Source: Paracamarosporium sp. OC-R06-R3
Taxonomy: Eukaryota > Ascomycota > Dothideomycetes > Pleosporales > Didymosphaeriaceae
Length of the DNA: 64,000 bases
Direction: 5' to 3'
Assembly (NCBI GenBank): GCA_019828545.1
Contig: JACVRA010000157.1
Coordinates: 159,452 to 223,451 of the forward strand
Below the pieces are notes generated by a model. The model worked only from the letters and a program-made list of their open reading frames with translations. It ran no database searches and was not told the DNA's origin. Numbering within the stretch: position 1 is the stretch's first letter; each line of letters starts with the position of its first letter. The position numbers and the translations under genes are program-made. Shown here in pieces: positions 9,901 to 19,799 of the stretch.

Positions 9901-11810
9901 AGACAAAAACATCCATGTCTCCCGAAAAGGAAGCTCGTGTATCGTTGCCAACTACTCGATCGCGCAAGAAAGGCTCTCTAGCACCGCTCTCCCAACTTTC
10001 TCAGAGAACATCGCCACCTGCAACAAGGTCTAGGTCAACGATTTCGCCGACGCCTACGAAAGAAAGCTTCTCAACCTCACCTTACAGTCTGAGATCCCAA
10101 TCCAAGCATCTCTCCCCGACGAAGGCCCCTATTGCAGCTGCCAAAGGAAGACGTTCTCACCAACAATCGACGCAGACGAAGTCTAGTGCAGAACCTTCTC
10201 CACAGCAAGACTCATTCACCCAGGACTCTTTACACTCAGACTTTGATTTCCCATGGACCAATTTTGGCCCGTCTCAGGAGTTAGGCACTTTGCAGGGCAA
10301 GTTTGCAAACGTGCCTTACGTGAAGGACTCGGAGGAAGGCAGCATGCATTCCGAACAATCTATCTCCACGGTTCGCAATTCAGATGACTGGAACATGGGT
10401 ATGAACTTCAGCGACGCTCCGCTTCCTGACGACCAAACGGTAGGGCCAAGGTCGACGCCAAGAAAACCTCGCGCTGCAACCCGGGAACCTGCGTCACCCG
10501 TGACGCCACTGCGAAACGTGGGACCACATGTCACAGTGACGGGAAACAGTATCTCAAACAAGTCGACATCTACTTTCACCCCACAACTGCCTCTGGGCAC
10601 CCCGACCAAGTCAGTCCGCTCCGAAGCTTCGATTGGTGCAGCGTCGAGCAGTCCTCGCAGGTCGCGTCGTATAAACAAAGACCTGTTAGATCTTCCTGGA
10701 GGCAACAACTCTGAGGCAAATACTTCGGGACTTACAAAGCGTGCTGACGAAGTAGCCTATCCCGTGCTACCAGCTGCGGAAGAGGACGTTGAGATGAGGA
10801 GCTCACCACCAGCTCCATCTCACCTCGAAGAGGATATCACTACTGGCAAGGCCGACGAACAGGCTCCCAGCTCACCGCGAGCTGAGAAGACTCAGACAGC
10901 CCCCACCGACCACCCGTCGATCCTCCCCATGACGCCAGCAGCAACTCAATACGAACTTTTCGAGTCGCAGCCTAGCTTCCCACCAGCACAAGAGCAGAGT
11001 CTGCCAATGACCCCTCAGCTCACACAATCTACTTCCGCCGCACCCCGCTCCTTCCAAGAACCCCTCTTGGAGATGGAAGAAGCTTCCACCAAAGCTCTCG
11101 CGGAACAACCCTCAATCTCCGAAACGACGCCTCGTCACGTCGCAACAGCTATGGACTCTGCATCGCCTTCAGCTTCACCGAAGCCCAGCGTACACTCCGC
11201 CTCCTCCTCCGATCTCAACCTCGTCGGCACCGACAAGCCTTCAATCGGCCTCTCCACACCCATAGCATACTACACCCCCCTAAAGGACCTCCCCTACTTC
11301 CTCAACCGCTCCTCAACCTTCCACTCCGCCGGCTCTCCAGACATCCTCGCGCTCGTCACAACGCCCTCCACCCCGCCCGTCCGCGCAACAAAAGGCCCAA
11401 AACACCACACCACCACGCTCCACGTCACAGACCTCTCCATCTACCCCGCCCAGACCACAGTCCAAGTCTTCCGCGCTTACGCAAACGCGCTCCCCGTCGC
11501 AGAGGCAGGCGACGTCGTCCTCCTGCGCGCATTCGCCGTCAAGAGCCTGAATCGCCATCCGTGCCTTGTCAGTGCTGATGAGAGCGCGTGGTGCGTGTGG
11601 CGGTATGGGATGTCGGCGGGGGGCAAAAAGAAGGGTAGGGAGGAGGTTAGGGGACCGGAGGTTGAGCGGGGAGAGGGTGAGTGGGGGGAGGTCGGGAGGC
11701 TGAGGGGCTGGTTTGTGGAAACGGTTAAGGGTGAGTTGGAAGAGAAGGCGCATCGGACGAGGAGTAAGGGTAAGGATAAGGAGAGGGAGGAGGGAGCAGA
11801 ACAGGCTTAG
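6978..11810 (+). CDS. Large telomere-associated protein with POT1/Cdc13-type OB fold
   Basis: A single exon encodes 1,610 aa from the ATG at 6978. The in-frame ATG at 6792 is possible but adds atypical sequence. Residues ~1-115 (ELKPELRGLESKHIRGVVTL, LLAHPDFRLRRKNGQVRVRF) look like a first OB-type domain. Residues ~1430-1550 (TPIAYYTPLKDLPYFLNRSS, VFRAYANALPVAEAGDVVLL, AFAVKSLNRHPCLVSADESA) match the 'telomeric single-stranded DNA binding POT1/Cdc13' domain of filamentous ascomycetes. Between them lie ~1,250 residues of acidic, Ser/Thr/Pro-rich, probably disordered sequence with short tandem motifs, and a basic KRRRRS patch near residue 190. The C-terminus is Lys/Arg/Glu-rich. The likely role is binding the telomeric G-strand in the nucleus. 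The domain assignment is by eye. Confidence 0.8.
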   Translation: MDTISISELKPELRGLESKHIRGVVTLIWPYSSSARQFAVLLAHPDFRLRRKNGQVRVRFSGSSARAIASTGVGIGDEVVLSLRGVAFAKESSVSTPGSSIDWELAYAQTLCSRIVRNGEQLADLELVDVAPTPAPSSPVRDVLRASTGSAHQWSSPAFLKRTSLSNGAVLRPEFDPFGDDIEDGHDKKRRRRSYRDWHAWTYLARTPSPEKEDVDMDGLEGPGSSPSRPMLLPDTPVSPSKAQVGADADLHEELGREDAGVEEDGQVVSEVRQEEVEDNASGQRRSSMDGAVNDLVQDADYYDLYAGPDERPEYEGSTAIGGDTELNTEEEIDVEPQETRSPTDVGTNGAEESGDAPSRGETFKNVDLPSDNEAVEPVLDDTARSLETHNIIDIETNEQGDISTEEILYRRNRSISETNDGRLILDGTPQLVMPPPTLSLLQTSFQTPYVPGLLTPIGKEPSSPNLQPLDSSTLPMPSPFPGDRDGSVSSYLDFVSSSEPPGEENAASETKQGLPDDEADYIVDTSFYSSVSSSKAPAWHPTHESAFTDVRFTFGMDGASFSCPQTATGVEKGVGGDEIPAVGEAVGDEDERGSLMREDEFAGGENGDAENERLVDERPGDEHAADEPPENEHPADEPLEVPEPVDTFLASSPVELQAPQQQELTDAVFPPSGAETGDTKRDEQPDVEMVDEVDVDDVNDERGPDEVPEDHSAVSNTMLDIDQLDEVQLDPSVNADEGVDHTVDSGEAEESQRNATPGPDVQQVTAEPSVIDITSPLDDGGDKEMSSQELVHLDLVHVDEEQVTEEPVRTETLATQESLAEVGTESDHTVDAAQQLPEDSTLSTSQRDVSIEQGISQLEYIEPEYVEPEHIEPEHIEPEPTEAIEIRNEASAIAETVDLLMPDSSLAQEDVKMESIEETFASFIDENGEQLGDAPTLETSPELLLAIPEDGDKVGASQLVSVPDTVPARNTRSKTKTSMSPEKEARVSLPTTRSRKKGSLAPLSQLSQRTSPPATRSRSTISPTPTKESFSTSPYSLRSQSKHLSPTKAPIAAAKGRRSHQQSTQTKSSAEPSPQQDSFTQDSLHSDFDFPWTNFGPSQELGTLQGKFANVPYVKDSEEGSMHSEQSISTVRNSDDWNMGMNFSDAPLPDDQTVGPRSTPRKPRAATREPASPVTPLRNVGPHVTVTGNSISNKSTSTFTPQLPLGTPTKSVRSEASIGAASSSPRRSRRINKDLLDLPGGNNSEANTSGLTKRADEVAYPVLPAAEEDVEMRSSPPAPSHLEEDITTGKADEQAPSSPRAEKTQTAPTDHPSILPMTPAATQYELFESQPSFPPAQEQSLPMTPQLTQSTSAAPRSFQEPLLEMEEASTKALAEQPSISETTPRHVATAMDSASPSASPKPSVHSASSSDLNLVGTDKPSIGLSTPIAYYTPLKDLPYFLNRSSTFHSAGSPDILALVTTPSTPPVRATKGPKHHTTTLHVTDLSIYPAQTTVQVFRAYANALPVAEAGDVVLLRAFAVKSLNRHPCLVSADESAWCVWRYGMSAGGKKKGREEVRGPEVERGEGEWGEVGRLRGWFVETVKGELEEKAHRTRSKGKDKEREEGAEQA
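9553..9624 (+). repeat. In-gene tandem repeat encoding Ile/Val-Glu-Pro-Glu units
   Basis: Five to six consecutive units of roughly 15 bp encode YIEPEYVEPEHIEPEHIEPE inside the disordered acidic part of the telomere protein. Codons vary between units (gagcca, gaaccg, gagccg, gagcct), so the array is not brand new. A second looser array encoding DERPxDE/ADEPxENE units lies near 8820-8910. Confidence 0.75.
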
Positions 11811-11900
11811 GTCATGGATATGGTATGGTATGGTATGATATGGTATTCGGACACGCTCGTGTTAAGTAGTCAGATACGGTTTAGATGAGAACGCTACAAT
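11811..11900. repeat. Short TATGG microsatellite between convergent genes
   Basis: Around 11818-11846 the + strand carries five to six imperfect copies of TATGG, with one unit changed to TATGA. It sits in the 269-bp gap between the convergent telomere-protein and glucosidase II genes and could overlap their transcript ends. No function is implied. Confidence 0.7.
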
Positions 11901-12079
11901 GCATTGATGGATCGCGTATCCAAGTCTATATCTCCTCCTCGTTTGTCCGTTCATCGTGACATGACACTTTTATGTTCCGTCTCTCTCTGTCGCGGTCCCA
12001 CCTCACTCCACTTGCACTTTATACAACACGACGCACACGCACCGTCGTCTATTCCCTTCAGCCCACTCACCCCAGCCCC

Positions 12080-15000
12080 CTACGCAAAATCTATCTTCCA
12101 CCCCCGCCCAATGCCCACCTTGGGGTCTCGCACAACCGCCCAATCCGCCTTCCCGCTACCCCCAGCATGGAACTCCATACCCACCGTCTTCCTCCGCGCA
12201 CTCTCCTTGGCGCCCTCCTCCATGACACCAACCTCCGTCTTGCCCTTCCAGCTCTTCGGCGCGCCCACGATAATAACCTTCTCCACGCGGACGTTCGCCA
12301 TACTCTTGAGGTACGCCTCGAGCTTCGCCGTGCGCGGCGTACCCGCTGGCACGGCATTCGCAGACGTGAGGATGCTGCGGGTCGCGTCGAAGGAGAACTT
12401 GCGGTGGATGTACGCGCCGGCCTCGTAGTCGAAGGTTTCGCCATCGTCGAGGTAGAGTTCGCCGTTTGCGGCGCCGTCCTTGCCGAGCACGACGACGAGG
12501 GTGAAGGGGTCGAACTTCATGAGGCCGGAGGAGCGGCGGGGGCGGTCGCGGCGCGGCACGATGTTTCCGCCCTGCATGAGGAGCGGGATTTTTTCGAGCG
12601 GCGCGGGCACCGTGTGTGTGCCGGGTCCGCGGTACGTGGTGTAGTCGAAGTAGTCGTAGTGGGGCTGGTCGTCTGCCAGGTAGATGTCTACGCTTGTGGC
12701 ACCCTCCTTGGTCACGGGCTTGGCGAGCAGGCCGGTGGACCCGATGTAGAGTTGGTCGTCTACGGCGAAGCCGCGCTCGTCATCGGGGTGGACGTAGAAG
12801 TTTGGCCGCACGATGGGAGCACCTGTTGTGTGTGCCTCGCGGAAGGCAGTGTACCATGCGGGCAAGAGCTGGTATCTCAGTCTGAGGGCCTGGGTGATGA
12901 TCTCGGTGTACGGCGCGCCGGGGACGTACGGCTCACGGCGGCGCGTGTCGATGTGTGCGTGGCCGCGGAAGAACGGGTAGTAGATTCCAGCCTGGTACCA
13001 GCGGGTCAACAACTCCTTACTCGGATTGCCGAAGAAGCCGCCGACATCTGCGCCCGCGAAGGGGAAGCCCGAGATACCCTGGTTCAACACCATGGGAAGA
13101 GATGCTTCCAGGTGGGACCATTCTGCGAGATTGTCGCCTGTCCACATGGCGGCGGAGCGCTGACTGCCTGAGTAGAAGGCGCGGGTAAGCACGAACGGAC
13201 GGCGAAGCTCTCCCTTCTTGCGCTCAGCAATGGCTTGGTAGGTCGCGTTGTGGAAAGTCATGCCGTTGACATTGTGCACATCGCGGTGCTCCCAGCCACC
13301 GAAGTGGATGTTATCTTTGGGCATGGTCGTCTCGGGTCCGTTGAAAACAGAGGGTTCGTTCATGTCGTTCCAGATGAATGTGTTAGGGGCAGATCCTCTG
13401 AAGCTGTCATACTTGAAGAGGCCCTTCCACCAGGAGATGGCGGCGGGGTTGAAGCAGTCGACCCACATAGAGCTGCCGGGCCAGCACCAACCTTCGTATT
13501 GGTTACCGTCTTTGTTCTTCACGGCAAGGTCTTTCTTCTTCAACTCGTCAATGACGTGGTAATCGTTGGTGTTCTTGATGTGTGGGTCGATAATTGCTAC
13601 GAGCTTCCTCTCGCTCTTGGCCAGCTGCTTGTGCATCTTATCGGGGTTGACGAAGGTCAGAGGGTCCCAGGTGAAGTACTTCTTCTCCTGCGTGTATTCA
13701 ATGTCGAGCCAGATGACATCGTATGGAATTCTGTGCTTGTCGAACTTGCGGTCCACATCCTTGACGTCTTCGTCGGTGACGTAGTTCCATCGGCACTGGT
13801 GGTAGGCGATGGCGAAGGATTGGGGCATGGCGGTGTAGCCAGTCAGCTCACCATACTGGCGAGTGAGATCCTGAGGAGTTGGGCCCAGGAATACGAATAC
13901 ATCCAGAAGACCGCTCTCGGAGATCCAGTGCGTCTGAGTGTCCGTGTGGCCCTTTACCCCCAATGCAAGAGGGTTCGCAGTCGACTTGGACTTGACGACG
14001 TCAATCCACGTCTCAGCTGCGTTCAACCAGAAGACACCGACTGTCGAGCCCTTGCGGTGGGCCTGCATGAAAGGGATGGCGCCATAGAGAGTCATAGGAC
14101 TGTCCATCTCGTACTCGAAGACGTCGGAGTTGTACAAGCGGTAGGGCTCGCTGTATGCTCCATCACCGCCCCTTATGTTTCATCAGTATATGCACAACTA
14201 GCAAGCAAAGAGCTCCTCACCTCGTAGTCTTCAATGATAGCCTGGTAGCATGCTCGGGAATACCAAAGACGTGTTCGTAGCCTGGGAACGTAATATCCAA
14301 AGCAACGGCTTCCGGGCCCCTGGGCTTTGAATCGGTATTTCCACCGAAGCTCTCCTCCCACCAGGTGCTCTCGTCTTCGGTAGGAGCTTCCTCTTTCTTC
14401 TCTTCCTCCTTGTTCTCTTCTTCGCCTTCCTTCTTCTCCTCGGCTGGCTTCTCGACCTTCGCCCGCCAATGCTCCAGGTTCAGCAGCCCGCGTTCGTTGA
14501 ACTTGACTTGTGTCTCCCCATCCCTCTGGAACTCGATGCCAAAAGGTGCATATCGGATGATAGCTTGATGCTTGCTTCCTTCACCATAAAGCACCTTAGT
14601 ATACCCCTCCTCAGCCGTTTCGCTCAGCGCCGCGCCATCAGCGGCCTTCAGACCACCGACCAGTGTCCATTTTTCAGCCTCGTTGTAACGTTCCTTCCGT
14701 ATCTTGCTGTCATGTCGCAACGTGATGTCACCTGTTTGCCTCTTCTTCTCGTCCAGCGTGACACGCGCAACTCCCGATTCAAGGAATGTGACAGTCAGCG
14801 GGAGCTCTACTTTCTCCACGCCGTCCTTTAGAGTCTTGAACACCGTGGCATGTAGTTCACCATTTTTCAAGGTGACAGTGCTAGGGTCGAGGGCATACGG
14901 GGAAGTCCACGAGGTCGTGGCGGCGGCCGTGTCGGCGAATTGGCGATTGCGCTTGCAGAAGCCGGATTGATCGCATGTCTTGAAGTTCTCATGCTTTACC

Positions 15001-15173
15001 ATGACTATCAATATTGTTAGAGGTCGTGAAATTGGCTAACGGGTATGCAATGGAGCTCTAGAGCTCGCACTATAGCTGGACATACCTGCAGGGACAAAAA
15101 GGCAGCACAGCGCCGTCCACAAAAGAAAGACGGCGGTCCACCGGGGAGCCGAATCCCCTCTTAGTCGCGCCAT
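12080..15173 (-). CDS. Glucosidase II alpha subunit (GH31)
   Basis: Three exons on the minus strand: 15173-15086, 15004-14221 and 14171-12080 (introns 81 and 49 nt), giving 987 aa. This is the catalytic subunit of ER glucosidase II, which trims the two inner alpha-1,3-glucoses from N-glycans. The N-terminus has a hydrophobic signal sequence (WTAVFLLWTALCCLFVPA). The N-terminal domain includes a Glu/Lys-rich insert near residue 220. The GH31 core carries the nucleophile motif FIWNDMNEPSVF and the acid/base region RAFYSGSQRSAAMWTGDN, followed by HIDTRRREPY and the beta-sandwich C-terminus. Exon joins preserve frame exactly (total 2,964 nt). It is divergent from the NDP kinase gene over 448 bp. 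There is no HDEL-type ER-retention tail (the protein ends WKIDFA), as expected since the beta subunit provides retention. Confidence 0.96.
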
Positions 15174-15621
15174 GATTGTGATCCTCCAGCTGCTCGCAAT
15201 GGAATTACGGGCAGCTTTCTATCACCAAGACGGTGAACATGGTCGAAACGCCAGGTGTAGCATCCAAGCTCTGACTAAGCGGGGTGCTAGGCTTAAAGCG
15301 GTTAGAGAGGGTCTCCGCCACGGGGTTTCGAGCTGTGGCACATCTGGCCAAAATGTATTGTGCTTTCTTAGCATGCACACAATAGAGAGGTCATATGGAA
15401 CTTTCTATTAGCTAAACTAGAGCATGGCCACATGATTGAGCTGTATACGAGGTTTTCAGTGTAACACGTAGTCCGAGAGCTATGCGTGCGTTGTGCAAGC
15501 CAATGCGCAGCGAGCCTGTGCCCCGCCAATAACCCCACCATGGTAGCGCCCAATATTTTGCCAGTCCACCGCTTTTCTCTCTCCTTCAAGTCTACACCAC
15601 ACAACAACACAACCCGCAACC
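15174..15621. promoter_or_regulatory. Divergent promoter region, glucosidase II alpha / NDP kinase
   Basis: 448 bp between two outward start codons. On the NDP-kinase side the last ~60 bp are a CT-rich stretch followed by a CA-rich leader directly before the ATG, a common arrangement for highly expressed ascomycete genes. No TATA box is obvious. Confidence 0.5.
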
Positions 15622-16346
15622 ATGTCCAACGAGCAGACGTAGGTCTTATAATTAGATCTTTGTCGTCCTTAGCCACATATTAATTCATTGCGTAGCTTCA
15701 TCGCCATCAAGCCGGACGGTGTCCAGGTAAGCTTCCTCCTCCATCCCTCCCTCATTGCGCCCCCGCTTTCCCATACTATTCCTTCTTCTTCGTTCTGGTA
15801 TCCCAAAGCTAACATTTCAATAGCGTGGCCTCATCGGCCCCATCATCTCCCGCTTCGAGAGCCGCGGCTTCAAGCTCGCTGCCATCAAGCTCGTTACCCC
15901 CACCAAGGAGCACCTCGAGAAGCACTATGCCGACCTCTCCGACAAGCCCTTCTTCCCTGGGCTAATTGCCTACATGGGCAGTGGCCCCGTCGCCGCCATG
16001 GTCTGGGAGGGCCGTGACGCCGTCAAGACCGGACGCAAGATCCTTGGTGCTACCAACCCCCTTGCCTCCGAGCCCGGCACCATCCGTGGTGACTACGCCA
16101 TCGTACGTACCTCCGTTGATTCGTTTTGTGAGAGGCGGAGGACTGGCAGATTTCTGAGAGGAGGCTGCTATGTCACACAGTCTGGTGAATTAGATGCTAA
16201 TACTAGGGCAATAGGACGTTGGCCGCAACGTCTGCCACGGCAGCGATTCCGTCGAGAACGCCAAGAAGGAGATTGCTCTCTGGTTCAAGGAGGGCGAGGT
16301 CCAGACCTGGAAGCAGAGCCAGCACGACTGGATCTACGAGAAATAA
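15622..16346 (+). CDS. Nucleoside diphosphate kinase
   Basis: Four exons: 15622-15638, 15696-15726, 15824-16102 and 16215-16346, giving 152 aa, exactly the canonical NDPK size. The enzyme transfers the gamma-phosphate between NTPs and NDPs through a phosphohistidine. Seen motifs: [54 protein letters not shown] and the active-site [17 protein letters not shown], with the catalytic His in NVCHGSD. It ends with the usual W...WIYEK. The introns have standard GT-AG borders (the donors GTAGGT, GTAAGC and GTACGT). The very short first exon (17 nt) is typical of this gene in fungi. It is cytosolic by absence of targeting signals. Confidence 0.97.
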
Positions 16347-17041
16347 ATTTCTCACCATCCTGGCTGAGTCCCGCCACGCTGATGCATCCGTCGAACCCTG
16401 AACTCTAACCTCGCTCCTGGATGGATTGCGATACTTGGGTGTGTGTAGTAGGCAGGATATGGCGTGAAGTGGCATCGCTATTTGGATGATTGCATGGACG
16501 CTTTCGCTAGAAATGCATGAAAAATGAGAAACGAATATCATGATCTTTGGTCTTGCAAGTGCTATGTGTTGCTCCCGGTTTTCCAGTGCGTGTGTAGAGC
16601 CTTCGCAATGAAGTGTTATATCGTACACCTTTTCCGCCGACAATTCCTGATATGAGAAAGAACACGTATCTCATTCAATCCGAAACCCACTCATCTCCAC
16701 ACATAATCGCATAAAATCACGTATAGCTCGATTGCTGTATTGCAAGGTGTAAGAGTAGCCAGGGGTCAATCCGGTCACGTGCCCCACGCAGCTAGCCACA
16801 GAGCAACACTCAGCCCGCATCGCATCACCCCAGCGCACAAGCACACCGGAGCGCCATTCCCAGCGTCAGCACTTGAATAATCATTCTAGAAACCCAACAA
16901 CACCCGAACTCCGCAGGGCCGTTGTTGGGGGCCGCCTTGTGCTTATGTAGTAGTCATCGTCAGCGCCGGGCTCCAAAAGCCTCACGTTACCTCAACGCCA
17001 GTCAATCTTGCAGATTTCGAACTTTTCGCTTTTGAAAAAGA
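16347..17041. other. Intergenic region containing copy A of a dispersed repeat
   Basis: 695 bp. The first ~400 bp contain the NDP-kinase 3' flank and only short unsupported ORFs. The last ~200 bp contain the repeat listed at 16816-16985 and then the promoter of the next gene. Confidence 0.6.
16816..16985 (+). repeat. Dispersed short repeat, copy A
   Basis: This segment aligns by eye with 24738-24900 over ~150 bp. Shared blocks include GCGTCAGC, AATAAT, ATTCTAG, AACTCCG, AGGGC and ATCGTC in the same order and nearly the same spacing. Copy A is the more G/C-rich version. I see no coding capacity and no clear terminal inverted repeats. It could be a MITE, a solo fragment of a larger element, or a duplicated regulatory segment. 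Confidence 0.7.
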
Positions 17042-18684
17042 ATGCCAGTGCTCGATGCAATCCAACTATTCCTCTCATCTGATTTCACGCCTACAGATCA
17101 AGATGTCTTTCCGGGCAGGATCTGCACTGCGACGCTCGAGTATATAACTAGTCTGAAGGGTGTGGAAGCATGCTATGTGTCGAAACGCGCGGTGGATAAG
17201 GAAATATGGCTTTTTTTAGGTGAGGATATGTAGCGTTGAAAAAGGGCTACCGCTTATCCACAAACAGTTTCAAAAGACGTGGAAAGTCGCGAGAGGTTTC
17301 TTGAGTCGACGATTGGTGTTGGTGGAATGATGCCGTTTCTTCGGAAGGCTCCGCGGATTTACAGTTTTCCTAAGAATTTATTTACCTTTTTGGAGGGCGA
17401 TATTAAGGTGAATCTGAGCCTGTATGAATTTCATACGGCGCTGTCTAAGGCGGATAAGGTAGAGTTCGAGCGGGGATTGACAGGGCTTTGGGGATCGAGG
17501 ACATGTGCCTTCGCATGGCGGAGTGATGAAGATGAGTCTTCGTTCTTGGGTTTGATGCCCGAAAAGGAGGATCCACTCCCGGTCGCGCAGAATCATGACA
17601 TTGATGCTCCGCAGCATACTGTTCGGAACCAGATTGTTGGTATAGACCGATTCGTTACAGTGACCAGCTCGGACACACCAAGGCCCCCCCTCCCGACTAC
17701 GACAGGTGATATGCTACGTTCTGACCCACGCATTTACGGCGACGTCTCGTTCGATGAATCAGACATTGGAATCGTGGCTCGACCACAAGACATCAGGTTC
17801 CGATCCATGGAAAATATAGCTTTCTCGGACTGGTTCAACCGTGACGAGGATGATTTCTTGATCAATGATTCTAACGATAACTACCTGAGTATCACCACCC
17901 TGTACTACGCCCACGAACCCCATGAAGGAAAGATACCCAACTTTCACGCAATCTGTCGGGAATTCTCCATCCAACCCGGGTTATTGGGCCTCTACTGGTG
18001 CAAAGACGAGCACGATTCACGAAGAATACAACTGATCGCAGGTACGTGTCGCTTTTCGAACTACCCACCGGGTGCTAATCGTAATTTTTTAGCGTGGGAG
18101 AAAGAATCAAACTATAGAGACTTCGAATCACTTATCTCAACCACGGATCCCTATCTAAGAAACCGCTCATACTTCGAACGCGACCCCGAGACTATCGCGT
18201 TCCCCATCCAGTGGCCACCTACTTGGAACAACAACTCTCTCGTAGAGATACTTACCTTCGACTTCCCCGCATCTTTCACGAAAGATGAGAAAATCGCCTT
18301 CGAGTGGTATCTCACCAAGTTCATCAAGTGAGTAAGCAACTTCTAACCAAAGTCTTGACTAACGCCACCAGTAACATGGAGCCTTCAGATCCCGACGAAC
18401 CAAGTATCGTGACACCTTACGGCCCCGTATGGGTACCTGGCGAAGACAAAGACCAATGCCGCGTCTTTCTCTCCTGGGATGGGCTTCTCCAACGTGCCGC
18501 TTGGATCCGGAATTTCCTGGCGCATCCATATGAATTGGCGGGGTATCTTGCCCATGGGGTTTCTTTGTCGGGGGCTAGTATAGTAGGCTCGACGGTTAGT
18601 ATGCAGAAGGTTGATCACATTGGATTGAAGTATAAACCCGCGGCGACGGTCATTGAGGATAATGGAATTGAGATAGGTATGTGA
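17042..18684 (+). CDS. Unrecognised protein with internal repeat
   Basis: Proposed exons: 17042-17219, 17268-18041, 18093-18327 and 18372-18684, giving 499 aa with all joins in frame. The intron at 18042-18092 is 51 nt, has no stop and is a multiple of three, but has donor GTACGT, branch GCTAAT and acceptor TTTTTTAG, so I treat it as a real intron. No known family is apparent. There is no signal peptide or membrane segment. An internal repeat is visible: HTALSKADKVEFERGLTGL near residue 110 resembles FPASFTKDEKIAFEWYLTKF near residue 375, and both follow a hydrophobic strand, which hints at repeated small alpha/beta domains. The 3' end is uncertain because a GTATGT donor lies just before the TGA. 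Confidence 0.65.
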
Positions 18685-19799
18685 TGTTTGGCGTTCAGGT
18701 GGTCAGTATGGGCTTTCTAGGGTATATTCCTCGGATTTACTTAGATGAATAGACCTAACGGCAGGGCAAGCGAGTTATGGGAACGCTTTATTGAAGGGTA
18801 TACCTACTGCGCGAATAATGTTCTGTCGTGTTCCTGCTATTAGATCAAAATTAAACTTAACTTGTTGCAACAACCATCTTCTTGTTCTGGGAATACAAGG
18901 ATCGAAAGAGCATAACGTGGACACTAAAAGAGAATGTACTTTGTGTCAGTAACTCATGAATGTCAACTATATTTCTATATGTTGCCGCTAGTACTGTCCT
19001 CGCGCGCTGCCGGAGGCCGCGAAATCACTCAGTATGAAGGCGCGTCTTGCTTCTATCTGACCCTACGACACCTAGAGTTCACGGTATTGGCTCATAGCAA
19101 GACTTTCACATAGATTTACAAAGTAAATAATATGGTATAAGCGACTGCAGGTTCATTTCCAAATCCTTCCAGTCGGACTCTTGAATAGCTAACATACCGA
19201 CAACCACATCGGATAATGCATTGTTTCCAAAACCAGGTACGACACGTGCCCCAATGCAAAGACCAATCTCCACCGTCATCACCATGTTCAAGCCTGTTCA
19301 GAATGTCTAAGCACGTATTTATCGTCCGAAGCCCGGCTCAAGATGCTTACTTATGGCAGTAGGTGTCGTGATTCGTCGCGTGCTTTCCGCCCCCAAGGGT
19401 CAGTCAGCTTCGCCATCTCGTCCGAATCAGCATAACGGCGAGATGGGGTATATTGGCCAAATCAGCAGCTTACGCATGCGCGATGTCCGATGGAAAGATG
19501 TCACAACGTGTGGTGCGAAACATAGTATCAGCTTTGAAGATGCGGACGCGGAAAGGAGCTGCTCTCAGTGGCATATCCGAATTTCCACGATGATATGTAT
19601 AAGTTGCTCCCTGCATATGATTCTGTCTTTTTCATTCACACACAGTCACTCGTTTCTTTGTTCTTGTTTTGTTTTTTTCGTAATTCAATTCCACTCGTTC
19701 AATTCGCATTCGTTCGGATCGGCATAGCCCGTTGCACCACACTCATTTTGATAATCAAAGTTATTCATCGACCACCCCTTCACCTAGGGGGCATTTGAG
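18685..19799. other. Long intergenic region, no gene seen
   Basis: 1,115 bp without a convincing coding region on either strand. The last 150 bp are T-rich with repeated ATTCNNT-like words (around 19660-19715), consistent with a promoter for the metallopeptidase gene. Confidence 0.5.

Noticed and set aside
11972..13171. 399-codon plus-strand ORF
   Set aside because: It is antisense to glucosidase II alpha, has a biased Val/Gly/Ala/Arg composition from G/C-rich third positions, and no family features.
13235..14227. 330-codon plus-strand ORF
   Set aside because: Also antisense to glucosidase II alpha; it runs across that gene's intron, which shows it is a shadow.
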